Origin: Chloranthus sessilifolius
Taxonomy: Eukaryota; Streptophyta; Magnoliopsida; Chloranthales; Chloranthaceae
Length of the DNA: 64,000 bases
Direction: 5' to 3'
NCBI GenBank assembly: GCA_021018995.1
Contig: CM037586.1
Span: 152,872,060-152,936,059, forward strand
A program made the translations under genes and the position numbers. Position 1 is the stretch's first letter; each line of letters begins with the position of its first letter. The notes below the pieces were generated by a model, which searched no databases, had not been told where the DNA came from, and saw only the letters and a program-made list of their open reading frames with translations. Positions 1-11,708 of the stretch are shown piece after piece.

Positions 1-1030
1 TATGTACAATAAGGTTACATATTGAAAGCAAATTTATTTATTTTTTAAAGTCAAACTTTGACCAAAATTTTTAACTTTGACCAATAAAAAATTCGGCAAT
101 GTACCGTCAAGTTACAAATTAACATAACAATATTCGTATCCATTGCTAGGTTATACTAGTAAAAATTTTGACTAAATATCAACTTTTTTAAAAGTCAAAC
201 TTTGATCAAATGTCATAAAAAAGAAAATAAAATTTGGTAATGTACTAAAAAGTAATAAATTAAAATAATGATAATCTCATTGGGGCTATATAAGTTCAAA
301 AAAATTAAATTGTGTTACAAAGTCAAAGTTTGACCAAATATCAAATTTTGACTGATAAAAATTTATATTACTAAAATATAAATAACAACAATAATAATCA
401 CTATCTACTATCAAGATACACTTCTCAAATTTTGACTAAAGTCAAATTTTGAATAAAAGTCAAACTTTGACCAATAAAAATGAGGCAATATATTTTCAAG
501 TTATAAATTAAAATAATAATAGATATTTTTAATTATAATATTCTACTAATTAAAATTTATAATATTTTATAGAAAATCGGACTTTGACAAAAAGTCAAAC
601 TTTAACTAAGAAAAAATTACACTGATACGGTATAAATTTATGTAGTAGTAGACTCTATCTATAAGCAAGTTTCAAGTTTGACTAAAAATAAATTTGTATA
701 AAAGTCAGTTTTGATCAAAAGTCAAAGTTTGATTAAAGGTCAAATTATTGACTAATACAATTGAGAAGCTAGTGTCAAATTATACATCAATATGGTAGTA
801 TCCTTTTTCGCTATCAAATTATAAGAGTCAAAGTTTAATAAAAAGTGAAAGTTTGACCTTAAAGTTAACCTTTGACCCTTAAAATTTTGATAATATTTTA
901 CTAACTTACAACTTATTATCATGTTTTAGTTGTTAAAGTTTGATCAAAAGCCAAAACTTTATATAGCTTATAAATCCAATTAAAGTTTAATTAAAATTCA
1001 AACTTTGACCAAAGTCAAATATTAGCTGAA
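1..1030. repeat. AT-rich tract dense in TTGAC/GTCAA words
   Basis: About two dozen copies of TTGAC or its complement GTCAA lie in roughly 1 kb, many joined as the near-palindrome AGTCAAACTTTGACC. Related phrases recur between them (for example GGCAATGTAC and CAAGTTACAAATTAA), so this reads as a degenerated tandem or locally duplicated repeat rather than unique DNA. TTGAC(C/T) is the W-box core bound by plant WRKY factors, but density alone does not show regulation. No ORF of note is present. The left edge is cut by the window. Confidence 0.6.
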
Positions 1031-3347
1031 AAGAGTATGATGTAGATAATGTGGTAGTCATAGTGAACACGTTGGTATGATGGTCATAAAAATGAAAGTT
1101 ACTTTTTAAAAGTCAAAAGATAATTTTTTTTTTACTTTTAGATTTTTTACAAGTTACTTTTTATTTGCAATGACAAAAAATTATTATTTTGTAGTGGGAA
1201 AGTCAATTTCAGCCACTTAAAGGTTGAAATGGTTTCCTCCTAAAATGATTTGATGTATGAAAATTCAATTTTCATGCGGGGCCGACTTAATTTCATTTCC
1301 ATCTCCTTACATATCTATCAAACAACAACAATTAGAAACTAAATTTCATTTCTACCTGTATTATTACATTTCCATGTTATCAGACAAGGCCTAAATAAAA
1401 ATTTCATTGCCGAGAAAAGTCATAGATAGAGAAAAAGATACTAGAGAGAAATTATAGGTCAAACAATCCTTCTAGTTGTGTTTATGATGCCTGCAAATAG
1501 AATTTTTAGAGTAGCAATGCTCTTATCCATTGTTACTAGTTAAACGAATGGGAAGACCTGAAGAGTAGCGCGAGTTGTATAATTCTTTCTAGTTGTTGAG
1601 AGAGATATGAGAGAGAGAGAGAGAGAGATTACCTTTATTTAATACAACCGCGATTGAGGAAGAAGACGCGCTCGAGGAAGATGAATGAGAAGAAGAAGAA
1701 GAATTGCGATCAGGTGTAGGTTTTTTTAAAGGTTATATTTGGTATTAGAAGAAAAAGTTATGGCTCCGTAAATCTTAAATCGTTCCATCAAAACTCTTCG
1801 TAGGGGCATTTAAAAGAGCAGTTAAAATTAAGCTCTCTTTCAAAAGGAGCCAAAATATGCTATTTAGCTCTTCATCAAAGTCAAGAGCCACCTTAACCCA
1901 AGAAGCTCTAGAGTCTTAGCTGCTCTCTGCAGGAGCAAAGAGTAGCTCTTTTGCTTGAGACACTATAAAAAATAAGATTATTAGTGGCAGCCAAAAACAG
2001 CCGTTATTAACAAAAAAATAATTAAGACTATTAGCGATGATGGTATTAGGAGCAATTTTTTTACTAATAGCGGTAGTTTTGATTGTTAATCTTTGATGTG
2101 CTGGCTCAAGGGTTTAAATCGCGATTTTGTTTCCGTTACCGTTCATGGCCGATAAAAGGGGAATAATTTTTCTAAATGAGCTAACTGCTCATTGCACACA
2201 ATGAGTTTGATTCTTGTCAGGTCTTGAGTGAGTGAACCCTGATGCACGAACAGACTTTAAAAGGCATAAAAATTCGTGCGCATCATAAAATCCAAAGAAC
2301 TGAACTACTACTAAAAAGAAATCAACTCATTGCCTCGGAAGCTTCAATGAGCCATCGGCTCATTATAAATAAATTCAAACGATAATTGTGGTGGTGTTGA
2401 CTGTTGACCCTTTTATTTTTTCTTTTTATGATTTTGACTATTAACCATATCATGTGATTAAATATAGTCAAAGATTATTATTTGATTCAACGATTGACAC
2501 TAATAGATCAAATGATAAATATCGTGTTTTGCTCCAATCTTATTTCCTAAGGATCTATAGAACATAAAATTTAAATCAGATGGCCCAGATTGTATTTTCA
2601 TATGTCACATCTCCTTAAAATATAAGGTTTTTTTTTAACTTCGGTACAATCACTTAAAAAGCCCGTAAAAGTAATTACTCCCTTTCAGGAAAAAAAAAAT
2701 GATATTTTATGAGGAAAAAGAAGCGCACACATGACACGGACACACCACAGCCGATGGGGCAATGGGTCCCACCCGAATCGTTGTCCATTTTAGCTTAAAA
2801 AAACTAATGTTACCGACTCATACCGGAAACCTCCGCGGAGAAATCTCCTCCACGATTCAACTCCTTACTCAACTGCCCTTGGATTTATAGCACTCAACTC
2901 TCAACAACTATATGATATCATCATCGAACTTAACGTGATGGTCCTCAGTTTCTGCAATTTTGCTGTCCATGGCCCACCAACTTGGGACTCCTTAGACACG
3001 TGGCAGTTAGGACGCAATTTTTATAGGGCCATTTGAAGAGAGAGCGTGTTTAATTGCTAGAGTTTGGTCAGCTCGTTCCACCTTCACTCCAAAGCAAGGA
3101 CCACCCAAACCCTAATATTTTCACACAAGTCGGTGACAAAATCTCAGTTGCAACAAGAAATGTTTGGTGCTTCAATAGATATATTCTCTCATATTCAAGG
3201 CGAATCATCATCACTCTGTTTCTTCAATATTACCCATATACCCCTTTGCAATTCAATCAGCTTCAAAAGATCGATTCAAATAGGTTTGGTAACACAACTC
3301 TTTGCGTCATTTGCTCTGGTGGGGAGCTGTTTGAAGTGATAAAATTG
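1031..3347. other. Intergenic stretch, no gene recognised
   Basis: I see no credible coding region. It holds a (GA)10 microsatellite at 1609-1628, purine-rich sequence at 1660-1705, and at 1961 a CACTATAAAAAA-type end followed by GGCAGCC/CAGCCGTTATT words. The latter resembles one terminus of a CACTA transposon, but no matching opposite end is visible. A GC-richer stretch lies near 2730-2960. The small ORFs at 3054-3380 have no recognisable similarity. Confidence 0.4.
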
Positions 3348-3871
3348 CTCCTTGGTAGAGGTGTATTCGGTTCGGTTTGATCGGTTTTTGACCAAAATCA
3401 CAAATCAAACCGGTCCTAATCGGTTTCTAGATTTTCAAACCAAACCAAACCAACCCGATTCGATTCGGTTCGGTTTGGTTCGGTCGGTTTCGGTTTAATT
3501 TCCTATAAGTTCTACTTGCACATCAAAATTTTCTGAACTTCTCAACCGATTTTTGTATAAGCTATATTTTACCGCTTTAGGATTTAGGAATAGGCTAAAG
3601 ACAAGGGTAGGGTTTTATATACAAATATGCATTTTACTTAAATGCCCTTTAAAATTAATCCCCCCGTCTATATATATACTTACAAACTATATTGGGTTCG
3701 GTTCAGTCAATTTCGGCTTGGGGAGGCTTGGAACCAAAACCAAACAAAACTTTTCGATTTTCCTTTTTTCCAAATCAAACCCAAACCGGTACCCGTCCAA
3801 ACCCAACCAAACCCGGCGGTTCGATCGGTTTGGTTAGTTCTGTCCAAAAAATGCACAACCCTACTCCCTGG
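3348..3871. mobile_element. hAT-type MITE with 8-bp TSD
   Basis: The element spans 3356-3863 (508 bp). It starts TAGAGGTGTATTCGG; the complement of its right end starts TAGGGTTGTGCA, a TIR of the TAGGGGTGTGCA kind. The flanking 8-mers CTCCTTGG (3348-3355) and CTCCCTGG (3864-3871) differ at one base, matching the 8-bp TSD of hAT transposons. The interior has long imperfect inverted stretches of CGGTTCGGTTTGG / CCAAACCGAACC words, a very common plant non-autonomous element type. No transposase is encoded; the small ORFs inside are chance products of the repeats. Confidence 0.8.
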
Positions 3872-4145
3872 CTACTCTTTATTAGAGTAGATTTTATCTA
3901 TCTTGACTAGAGGAGGCAAAGAACTGCTTCTTCTCTTATAAGAGCTAACCCAAACACAACCTTAGGAATCATGAGCTTCAACAAGTGAAGAAATGACTTT
4001 CACAGATTAGCAATTCCTAAATACGTGAAGTCAAATTTCCCATGGATTCGATTGCTCAAAAGTGTTTCATCCAGGATAAAGCTTTTAATATGCCATTATT
4101 TCTAAACGGGGCAAGTTTTTGACAATAATTAATGATAGAAAAAAT

Positions 4146-4400
4146 AATAACTTTTTATCATCACGACAACCGTATCCCATTAATTTGGGGTCAGCTTTGC
4201 AAGCCTATTTCTGCACTCGTTTATGATTAGGACTATGTTTTTTGTAACTTCGCAATCTTTCCTATCTTTTCTCACGGCTTTCTTTTAAATGGTCCCTAAT
4301 TTCTCTCTTCTCCTACTTGTGCTTGTAGCAGGTACCTTGGTCCTATGGACAAAGTAATTAGTTACCAAGCCTTAAGTCAGTTAGCACCACATGCTACTAA
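4146..4400. repeat. Dispersed-repeat fragment (possible SINE or RTE tail)
   Basis: The phrase CGTATCCCATTAATTTGGGG followed by GTCAGC at about 4170-4195 resembles a conserved block seen in many dispersed plant repeats (SINE/RTE-like 3' regions). I cannot define ends or a TSD. This is family recognition from memory and is weak. Confidence 0.25.
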
Positions 4401-4519
4401 ACGCATGAACGGTTGCCACATGAAGGAGCAACCAAATAATCAAGATCATTGGAAAAAAATATATATAATTGAAAAGGATACGGTCGAAGGTATCAACTAC
4501 ACGATTTAGAACAAATATA

Positions 4520-7213
4520 GTTTCATCATTTTTTTTTTTTTAAGTTATTTTTTTATTAATTAAAAAAGATAACAAATGCCTCCGAATGCCCGATAAAAGC
4601 ACTTGAGAGTGCCACAGGGATTGTTATGTGGAAAATCGGACTTTCTGGAGAAAATCAGACTAGGTACCAGGTCCTACGTAGGAAACCCTAGAGAGGGGAA
4701 AAACCTACACAGGAGGAAATCGGAATGGCTGGGAAAAAACCTCCAAAGACAGACGAGAGCATAATCAAAAACAAAAATAGAACTACCCTGAATACGAGAA
4801 AGCCCACCCCTTTACAAATAAGATAACAACGAGAGAATTTGTTCGGCCTCAAATCCTCGAAGGCTGAAGAGTGAGGGATTGTCTTTGCCATCGGCTATGA
4901 CCCAACTGCAAACAGTGAAGATGTTGTCTCTGATTATATTATCTTCATTAAAACTATTGCCATTGCATCTTATAGAATTCCGCAATATCCAAAGGTTCCA
5001 AAATATAGAAAGATGAATATGATCCCATAGCTAGCCCTTAACACGTCCAAACTTGATTTTTTCCCAACATGACCTCTGTGATGGTCCTGTTGAAGCAAGA
5101 ATATATTTTGAATGCTTTACGACAACGACTCCATATCGGCCACACTTTGGCACAATGCAGCAGGAGATGATCAGGGTCCTCTTCGGCTGAATCACAGAAG
5201 AAACAATTGCGGCTAATATTCATTCCTCTCTTGTTCAGGTTGACAATGGTAGATATTTTGTTCCATAAGAGTGACCAAAGAAGGAAGTTAATTTTGGATG
5301 AGATTCTCATATCCCAGATACAACTCTATTCAACCTCTTCAAAGTTGCTAGTGAGGGAAATATAGGCCGACTTGACATAAAAATGACTGTTGTTGTGGTT
5401 TCAAATGCGAAGATCATCACCACTAGAATTGATCCTGATATTATCAAGGAGACCTGAGAGAACAACAAAATCTTCAATTTCGACATTAGAGAGATGACGC
5501 TTAAAACTGACTGACCAACCATTGATCGTTGTTGTTAGAATTGAACACACCAGAGATTTTGGCATTGGGAATCGAGGAAATAGCGGATAAATCAAGAAAT
5601 CTGCCACACAAGTTGTCAGTCCACAAGTTGGTATTACTACCACAGCCAATGATGAAAGAGATATTTCTGAGGTAATCATCTCTAACGGAGAGAATTCCTT
5701 TCCACCACTAAGAGGAACCGGCGTATCTTATCCCACCATTTAGCTTAAGTAGGGTACTTATTAGCAACGATTGTCTTCCACCAGTTTTCCGACCCATACC
5801 AAGTCGCCACAACCATTTCATAATCAAGGCCCTGTTCATAGTTTCGATCAGTCGACTAACAATATATAACTTTTTCGAATCACCATGGTCGTCCCAAAGG
5901 AAATTGTGTTCAAGGCGTTCTATTTCATGGCAAACTTTTAAGGGGCACTTATACGTAGAGAGATGATAAGTGGGCAGGGCACTTAGAACCGGCTGTGTGA
6001 GGATCAATCTACCCTCTTCTATAACAATTTACTTTTCCAACCAGATAGCCTATTATTAATTTTGGTGATGATTGGATCCCATTCCAAGACTTTGAGCTTA
6101 CTGATGCTGATAGGGATTCCGAGGTATTTGAAGGGAAGGTTGGCAACGACAAGGTTGGAGTTGCTGGCCCTGGTTCGTAAAATGTCTTCGTTGACATTGA
6201 TGCTGTAGATATTAGATTTATCGTAATTAACCCTTTGGCTGGAAGCCGATTCATATACATTGAGGAGATTACGGACTTGAGCTATTTGATGAAAACTCCC
6301 ATTGCGCATTATTAAAGAATCATTAGCAGATTGTAAAAGGTTAATGGGCACATTTATCGCTTCAAGGGGTTCGAAAGCCGTTAATCGTACCATCTCTTTC
6401 GGATTTTTGAAAGATCAAAGCAAGACCTTCGCTTGCAATGTCCAAGAGATAAGGCAAAAGAGGACATCCTTGACGTAATCCTTTGGAGTCTTTGAAAAGT
6501 GGGCGCTTTCGAGACAGACAGCCATGAATCCAATTTCTCAATTTGCTACCGAACCCATCATCCTCAACATCGAGAGAAGATAGTCCCAGCTTACTCTACC
6601 ATATGCCTTTTTCATGTCGACCTTTATAAGAACACCCTTTTAATTAGCGGAGTGGTGAGAATGGATACATTCTTGTGCTATTACGGCTAGATCCAAGATT
6701 TGCTTTCCCTCAATGAAAGCACCTTGAAAGCTAGAAATGATGGAGCCGATAATACTCTTCAATCTATTAGCTAAAATTTTAGCTATTAGTTTATAGAGAC
6801 TGGAGACGAGGGTGATGGGTCAGAATTTTTTCATCTCGGAGACGCCTCGTTCCTTAGGGATGAGTACAATAAAGGTAGCGTTTATGGACTTGTGAATATA
6901 TCTATCTTCCCATAATTTATCGAGCATCTTAATCACATCCGCTTTGATCAAAGACCAAAATTTGTGAAAGAACTCGAAGGTGTAACCGTCGGGACCCTTT
7001 CAGCGCTGCATCCTTTGACGGCGTGCCAGATTTCATCTTCACTGAATTTCTCCTCTAGCCTATTCACACCTGATTTAGAGATAGATTTGAGTAATGCCAT
7101 GAATTCTGGGCTGCTGTGATTGTTCTATTTAAAGAGATCTTCATAAAATTCAATAGCGATTCTGGTTAGAACATCAGGGTTGGAGAAGGTGGAACTACTA
7201 TGTTTCATCATTT
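4520..7213 (-). mobile_element. 5'-truncated L1-type LINE with poly-A and 12-bp TSD
   Basis: Read on the minus strand this is the 3' part of a plant L1-like non-LTR retrotransposon, insertion proper about 4532-7201 (2.67 kb). The ORF2 reverse transcriptase is visible in pieces: a fragment with FIVLIPKE, then SFQGAFIEGKQILD, KVDMKKAYGRV (catalytic motif A region), FKYLGIPIS, and a zf-RVT tail (CFFCDSAEEDPDHLLLHC) near 5310-5040. The YADD box reads SANDS, several in-frame stops and frame changes separate the pieces, and the 5' half including the endonuclease is absent, so it is dead. The minus-strand 3' end has a poly-A (T-run 4528-4541). GTTTCATCATTT occurs at 4520-4531 and again at 7202-7213, a perfect 12-bp TSD bracketing exactly this interval; its last three Ts merge with the poly-T. 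Confidence 0.92.
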
Positions 7214-7274
7214 ATTTTATGCAGGGTTGATACCATTGATTTTATGGGCACTTTTCAAAAAGAGGACTCATATT

Positions 7275-7495
7275 GATAAAAATTTTCACTATTATACTGA
7301 AAGGAAAGTTTCTCATAATCAGGACTGCACGGATTTTCTTGGTGCAAAAATTTGAAAAAGCAGGGTTTCAAGGTCATTTCACTACTCCCTAAACAGTATA
7401 TTTAACGGATTTTGAGGACTCTAAAATACAGTACATCCTTATTATGAGAAACTTTTGATTTCAGTATAATAGTGAGAAACTTTTTTTTCCCAATC
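7275..7495. mobile_element. Fold-back MITE
   Basis: Two inverted arms of about 45 bp share CACTATTATACTGAAA and AAGTTTCTCATAAT in opposite orientation (left 7285-7325, right 7435-7485), with about 100 bp between. It is non-coding and would fold into a hairpin. I could not settle a TSD, so the superfamily is open. It begins about 60 bp outside the LINE target-site copy. Confidence 0.65.
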
Positions 7496-8140
7496 CTATT
7501 TCTGTAAATTTCCCTGTATTGCATGATGCACCTTATCATGCAATCATGTTCCACATGACAGGCAACTAGCACGTGTCTAGGTAGCTAATTACATATTCCA
7601 TGAGATTAGGAACCCTTTATACTATAATTAATATGGATCATGAGTAGTACAAATTAAACTGTGACCGATGCATCACTACCTGCTGTGCAGTCCGAAAGTC
7701 TGTGCCTGATAGCGTGCTTGGGAGCACAGGCATTCAACTCGGATAAGGGCATCATAACGCAGTACATGCGTGGACTCGAAGAATCACACAGATCTCAATG
7801 CTTTTAATGTATGCGAATATCTAGCCACTAGGCACATGAACTATCTCATATATTTGACACAGAAAACAGTGAACCTTTAGTAGTTTTGTAGACGTGAAAG
7901 GGCGATAGATAAGCAGGAGGAGGGTCAATTGTGCAAAGAATCCAAATCATTGCCTAGATGGAAGATAATTAAACAGGAACCTTTACGATCAAGACACTAC
8001 CAACCGCCACGTGCCAGTAACCAAACAATGCCTACAAATCCAAACTCCAACATAAGCCACAGATGTAAATCTCAAAATTCTCCGGTGATCATAACGGCGA
8101 GATCGCCGGGGAAAAAATTTCTCACGGAGTTCAGAAAATT

Positions 8141-8252
8141 CAAGGTGTGGGGATTGTCGTCTGGCTCGAGACGCCCTTAACAGAAAGAAATTAATTTCTT
8201 TTTTGAAATTTATAAGTAGCTCGGACCAGGCTTCATTCCCCACACAGCCTTC
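8141..8252 (+). ncRNA. MIR166: miR166 precursor hairpin
   Basis: The 21-nt stretch 8221-8241 begins TCGGACCAGG and ends ATTCCCC, the exact mature miR166 of land plants. The opposite arm at 8151-8171 starts GGATTGTCG and runs into TCTGGCTCGAGA, close to the usual miR166* (GGAATGTTG...GGCTCGAGG), and pairs with the mature strand through most positions with a few mismatches and G-U pairs. About 50 nt of loop separate the arms, with a nested AAAGAAATT/AATTTCTTT stem. The base extends by AAGGTGT pairing with ACACAGCCTT. The mature sequence is on the 3' arm, as in known MIR166 genes. miR166 guides cleavage of class III HD-ZIP mRNAs in leaf polarity and meristem control. The promoter and transcript ends are not resolved. 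Confidence 0.95.
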
Positions 8253-8373
8253 TCTAGCTGCCACTTTGTTGAGTGCTCTCTCTGGGACAAGGTACTCCTC
8301 CATTTCTTTATTTTCTATTTTTTTTTCTTTAATTTCCTCGTCTAATTAGCAAATGCATACAGTGGCTGTTCGG

Positions 8374-8561
8374 TTAGGCTCCGTTTTGGTTAGCTCGTAT
8401 AAGACTAGAGGAGAGAAAATCTACTCTAGAAAGAGCAGACCGAGAGCAGTTTTATTATGAAAAATGCTCATTGTAAAGCAAATGAGGTGAGGAGCTGTGT
8501 AACCACAGTTCTCCGGCCGCCGGAGCCAAAACCCAAAAGAGCTAATCAAAACGCAGCCTTA
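8374..8561. mobile_element. Tourist-like MITE (PIF/Harbinger) with TTA TSD
   Basis: The element is 8377-8558 (182 bp). Left end GGCTCCGTTTTGGTTAGCTC; the right end is its near-perfect inverted complement (GAGCTAATCAAAACGCAGCC). TTA flanks both sides (8374-8376 and 8559-8561), the classic Harbinger target duplication. It has no coding capacity. It lies 120 bp downstream of the miR166 hairpin and could be inside or next to the pri-miRNA. Confidence 0.88.
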
Positions 8562-11297
8562 TTTTCTATATTTAAATAATAATGAGCAATGCAGAGCATT
8601 ATTGTTTAAATAGCAATGCAAATCTCAGTTGGTGGGCCACCCCTTGGTGGGAGCATAAAGGGTGCACTATAATCGTGCTTCATCCTATCCTATCACAGCT
8701 AAGATTTAATATCTAAAAATTTCAGCATGTATTGGTCATCTCAAAAACTGATATTTAACTATATCCGCCGATACATACTAATGTATATGAGTCGATATAT
8801 TTAATATATCGATCTGATCATGTCCTATATCGATAAAATGTATGGATTTGGGGTGATATTTTAAACCATGATCACAGCTCTATTGATATGCCATCTATTC
8901 AATCTTTTCCGTGTGGACGCTTCCCCATGTGCTGCAGTGCAGGCGGCTGCAATCTGAGATAGAGGAGGGGGTAAAACAATTTAACCATAACTAAGGTGGA
9001 ATTGGTTTTCCAACGTCATAAAGTGCCTTTGGGTGCCAAATCCAGTCCAAAGCTGGGTCATGCCGATTTTAAGGCCCTTGAATTATATCTCAGTCATAAG
9101 GTTATGAGGTTTCTCTAAAATAACGGGGGGAATTTGGGAGAAATACTTTCCCTTACTTTATTAGTAGAGTTGTTATTGAGTATACGACCTGATCATATCC
9201 TTCAAGTGCTCGGTCAATCTCGGCCAACCTTAGAAAATGGAAAGCTTTTTGATAGTCAAATCAAATGACACGTCAAAAAGGGTACTTTCACCACTTTGCG
9301 TGCTCCCAATAGCAATGTGTTACAGAAAAAGATTGACCCGAGCACCACCATTGGTGCTCCTGTCACGTACCTAATGCCAACTAAAGGAGCTGGCATAAAT
9401 AACTAACCAGCATTAGTACGTACGGACAACTAGTAATTGTTCATTGCCATTTTAGTGCAAATATATTTATTAACTTAGATGATGAGCTTTAGTACTTATT
9501 AAAATTTTCTTAAAATAATAAGCAATATCATTATTGGTTTAATTCTGCAAACTCAGAGTCCTGGAAGGTTTAATTCTGCAAACTCAGAGTCCTGGAAGAT
9601 GAGATATAAAGTCATTTAAATAGGGTAGTAACTATGCGACAGAAAGGTCAAAGGTGCAGCGTACACAGTCAATATTACAAATTTGCCGTATTTTAGAATT
9701 TAATTGACACAGTTTATTAAGGAGTTGGATGGTTTAACTGCAATACAAGTTATATCTACGCCATCTTTTACTTTCTTTTGAAAATATCAAAGTCACCAAA
9801 TTCCGGAAATTCTGGCAAATCTGGGAAGTTCGGTGAAATATTTGGAGGAAAAATTGGTGAGAAATTTTTTAAAATAAAAATAAAAAGATTTAAAATTATT
9901 TAAAAAATTTAAAAATTTAGTAAGTCACAACTTTTTTGAAAAGTTCGGCAATTATTCGGGAATAATTCGTGAATTATGTGTGATTTTTTGTGATCATACG
10001 AATTTTCAAAAATTCGTGAATAATTCGGGGAACCTTAAATTCTCGAAATATTGACGAATTATTCAAAAATTCGTCAATTTTTGTGGCTATGGAGAAAGTT
10101 AATTAAAGCCGGGCATCTAATGATGAATGTTTTCGAATACGGTAATTTTGCAAGGGCATTTAAAATTGAGCTAGTAATAGAGCAACCAATTTTAAAAGGC
10201 TAAGAATATATATATTCTTTTCATCCCAATCTTCTATACCATGGATCTTTAGATCATGGTCTTCAAATCCCACGACAAACGATCAAATCACGTGCCACAT
10301 GACATAGAAAGTTGCCAGTGAAACAAGTCATTTAGGACTGAGTAAGGCAACTAATTAATATTAACTCAAAAAGAAAACTCGAGGACAGCCACTACAAGGC
10401 CATTTTGGAAGTAAGTGCTACAGATAATTTTTGATTCGTGTTGGTCACTGTTTAAGTTTAGTCCCACATCGGATAAATTATAGTCTTATCTCTCCCTTTA
10501 TATTATCTTGGGTCCCTCTATTTATTGCCAACTGATTTTCAGATGGATATCCAAATTTATTAGTTGCAATAATAACATTAGCGCGGAAGCGAATAGTTGT
10601 GTAGTTGTGAGTCTTGTGACCGAGTACATCTTATAGTAAAATATAAGATAAGATTGGCTAGCTTGTTTCTTCTTTCACGAGGTCCAAGCAATTCCGACAA
10701 AATGTCTTAATATTATTGTAAACAGTGAAATCAGCTAAGAGCTTTTGATATATACAAATTTCAATATATATATTATCCTACTTTTTGATGGAATAGTGTA
10801 CTAGAAAACTACAACTCAAAAAAAATTCGGTCATAAGAGTTTATAGGTTGATCCTTGCCCCATATTCAGCTTCTACATTAGATCAACAACCAACAGTCAT
10901 TTTTTGAAGAATGTTCCCCTGTTTCTGTTACTTGTATAGTTCTGATTTTGTGAATCAATAGAACAAATAGGCAAATTTTCACTTCCGGACTTGATAGTTT
11001 CACCTTTTCAATTTGGGATATATAGTTTCACCTTTTATATTTTCAGGCACATATATAATATCAAATAAGCTGATCCAACATCGAATCTTATATTTAAACA
11101 AAATCAACTGTTTATCAACACATTAGTGGTGTGCCAAAATTGTGCACCTTTTATTTTCTCTCAGTAGTGAGTCGTGATTAGGGTGGCTAACAGATAAAAA
11201 TATTTCGCGTCTTGTTCTTTTATGATACTGTTCTACAAGGCCTTTGATCTATACCAATGCGTTTTAGGAATTTCTGCCTCTTCTGATAATGGTCTAT
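8562..11297. other. Intergenic, low-complexity; 31-bp direct duplication
   Basis: No gene is recognised. There is an exact tandem duplication of 31 bp (9536-9566 and 9567-9597, unit starting GGTTTAATTCTGC). At 9800-10080 the sequence is rich in AATTCG/CGAATT words. At 10440-10735 a block beginning near GTTTAGTCCCACATCGG resembles LTR or TRIM sequence (GTCCCACATCGG is common in plant LTRs), but I could not confirm ends or a TSD. Confidence 0.45.
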
Positions 11298-11708
11298 TAT
11301 AAAATTCCATAAGCCTAACTCAACCTCATAAAATCGGCTTGTAAGGTAAGGATTGCCTAGATTATATATAGCCCAAGGCTTCCAGCCCACGGGTGATGTG
11401 GGACTATCGCTCACACCTCCTCATGTGTAATGTGTCTCTCTACATTCCTATGATTACCTACTCTGATATCATGTAAAATTCCATAGGCCTAACTCAACCT
11501 CATAAAATCGGCTTGTAAGGTGAGGATTGCCTAGGTTATATATAGCCCAAGGCTTCCAGCCCACGGGTGATGTGGGACTATCGCTCACACCTCCTCATGT
11601 GTAATGTGTCTCTCTACATTCCTATGATTACCTGATATCATGTAAACTTTCATGGGCCTAACTTAACTTCACAAAACTAGCTTGTAAGGTGAGGATTGCG
11701 CAGGTTAT
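11298..11708 (-). mobile_element. TRIM: miniature LTR element, three LTR copies
   Basis: Two 118-bp copies (11298-11415 and 11472-11589) and a partial third (11641-about 11708) alternate with two short spacers of 56 and 51 bp. Read on the minus strand each copy runs TGTGAGCGATAGTCCCACATC to ...GGAATTTTACA, i.e. TG...CA ends, and is followed directly by TGATATCAGAGTAGG, a tRNA-Met-type primer binding site. This is the layout of a terminal-repeat retrotransposon in miniature, here as LTR-spacer-LTR-spacer-partial LTR, the known multimer form made by recombination between LTRs. It encodes nothing and is a fossil; the third copy gives way to LINE sequence. Confidence 0.75.

Noticed and set aside
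1961-2090. A second CACTA transposon end
   Set aside because: CACTATAAAAAA plus AGCCGTTATT words look right, but no partner terminus, subterminal array or TSD could be found, so it is only noted in the stretch description.
3054-3380. Overlapping forward ORFs of 108 and 91 codons
   Set aside because: Two frames open over AT-rich DNA, the longer running into the hAT MITE; no domain.
7677-7760. Possible tRNA-like cloverleaf
   Set aside because: GC-richer patch, but no A-box/B-box pair or acceptor stem could be formed.
7989-8303. Minus-strand 104-codon ORF
   Set aside because: Runs antisense through the miR166 hairpin; no similarity recognised.
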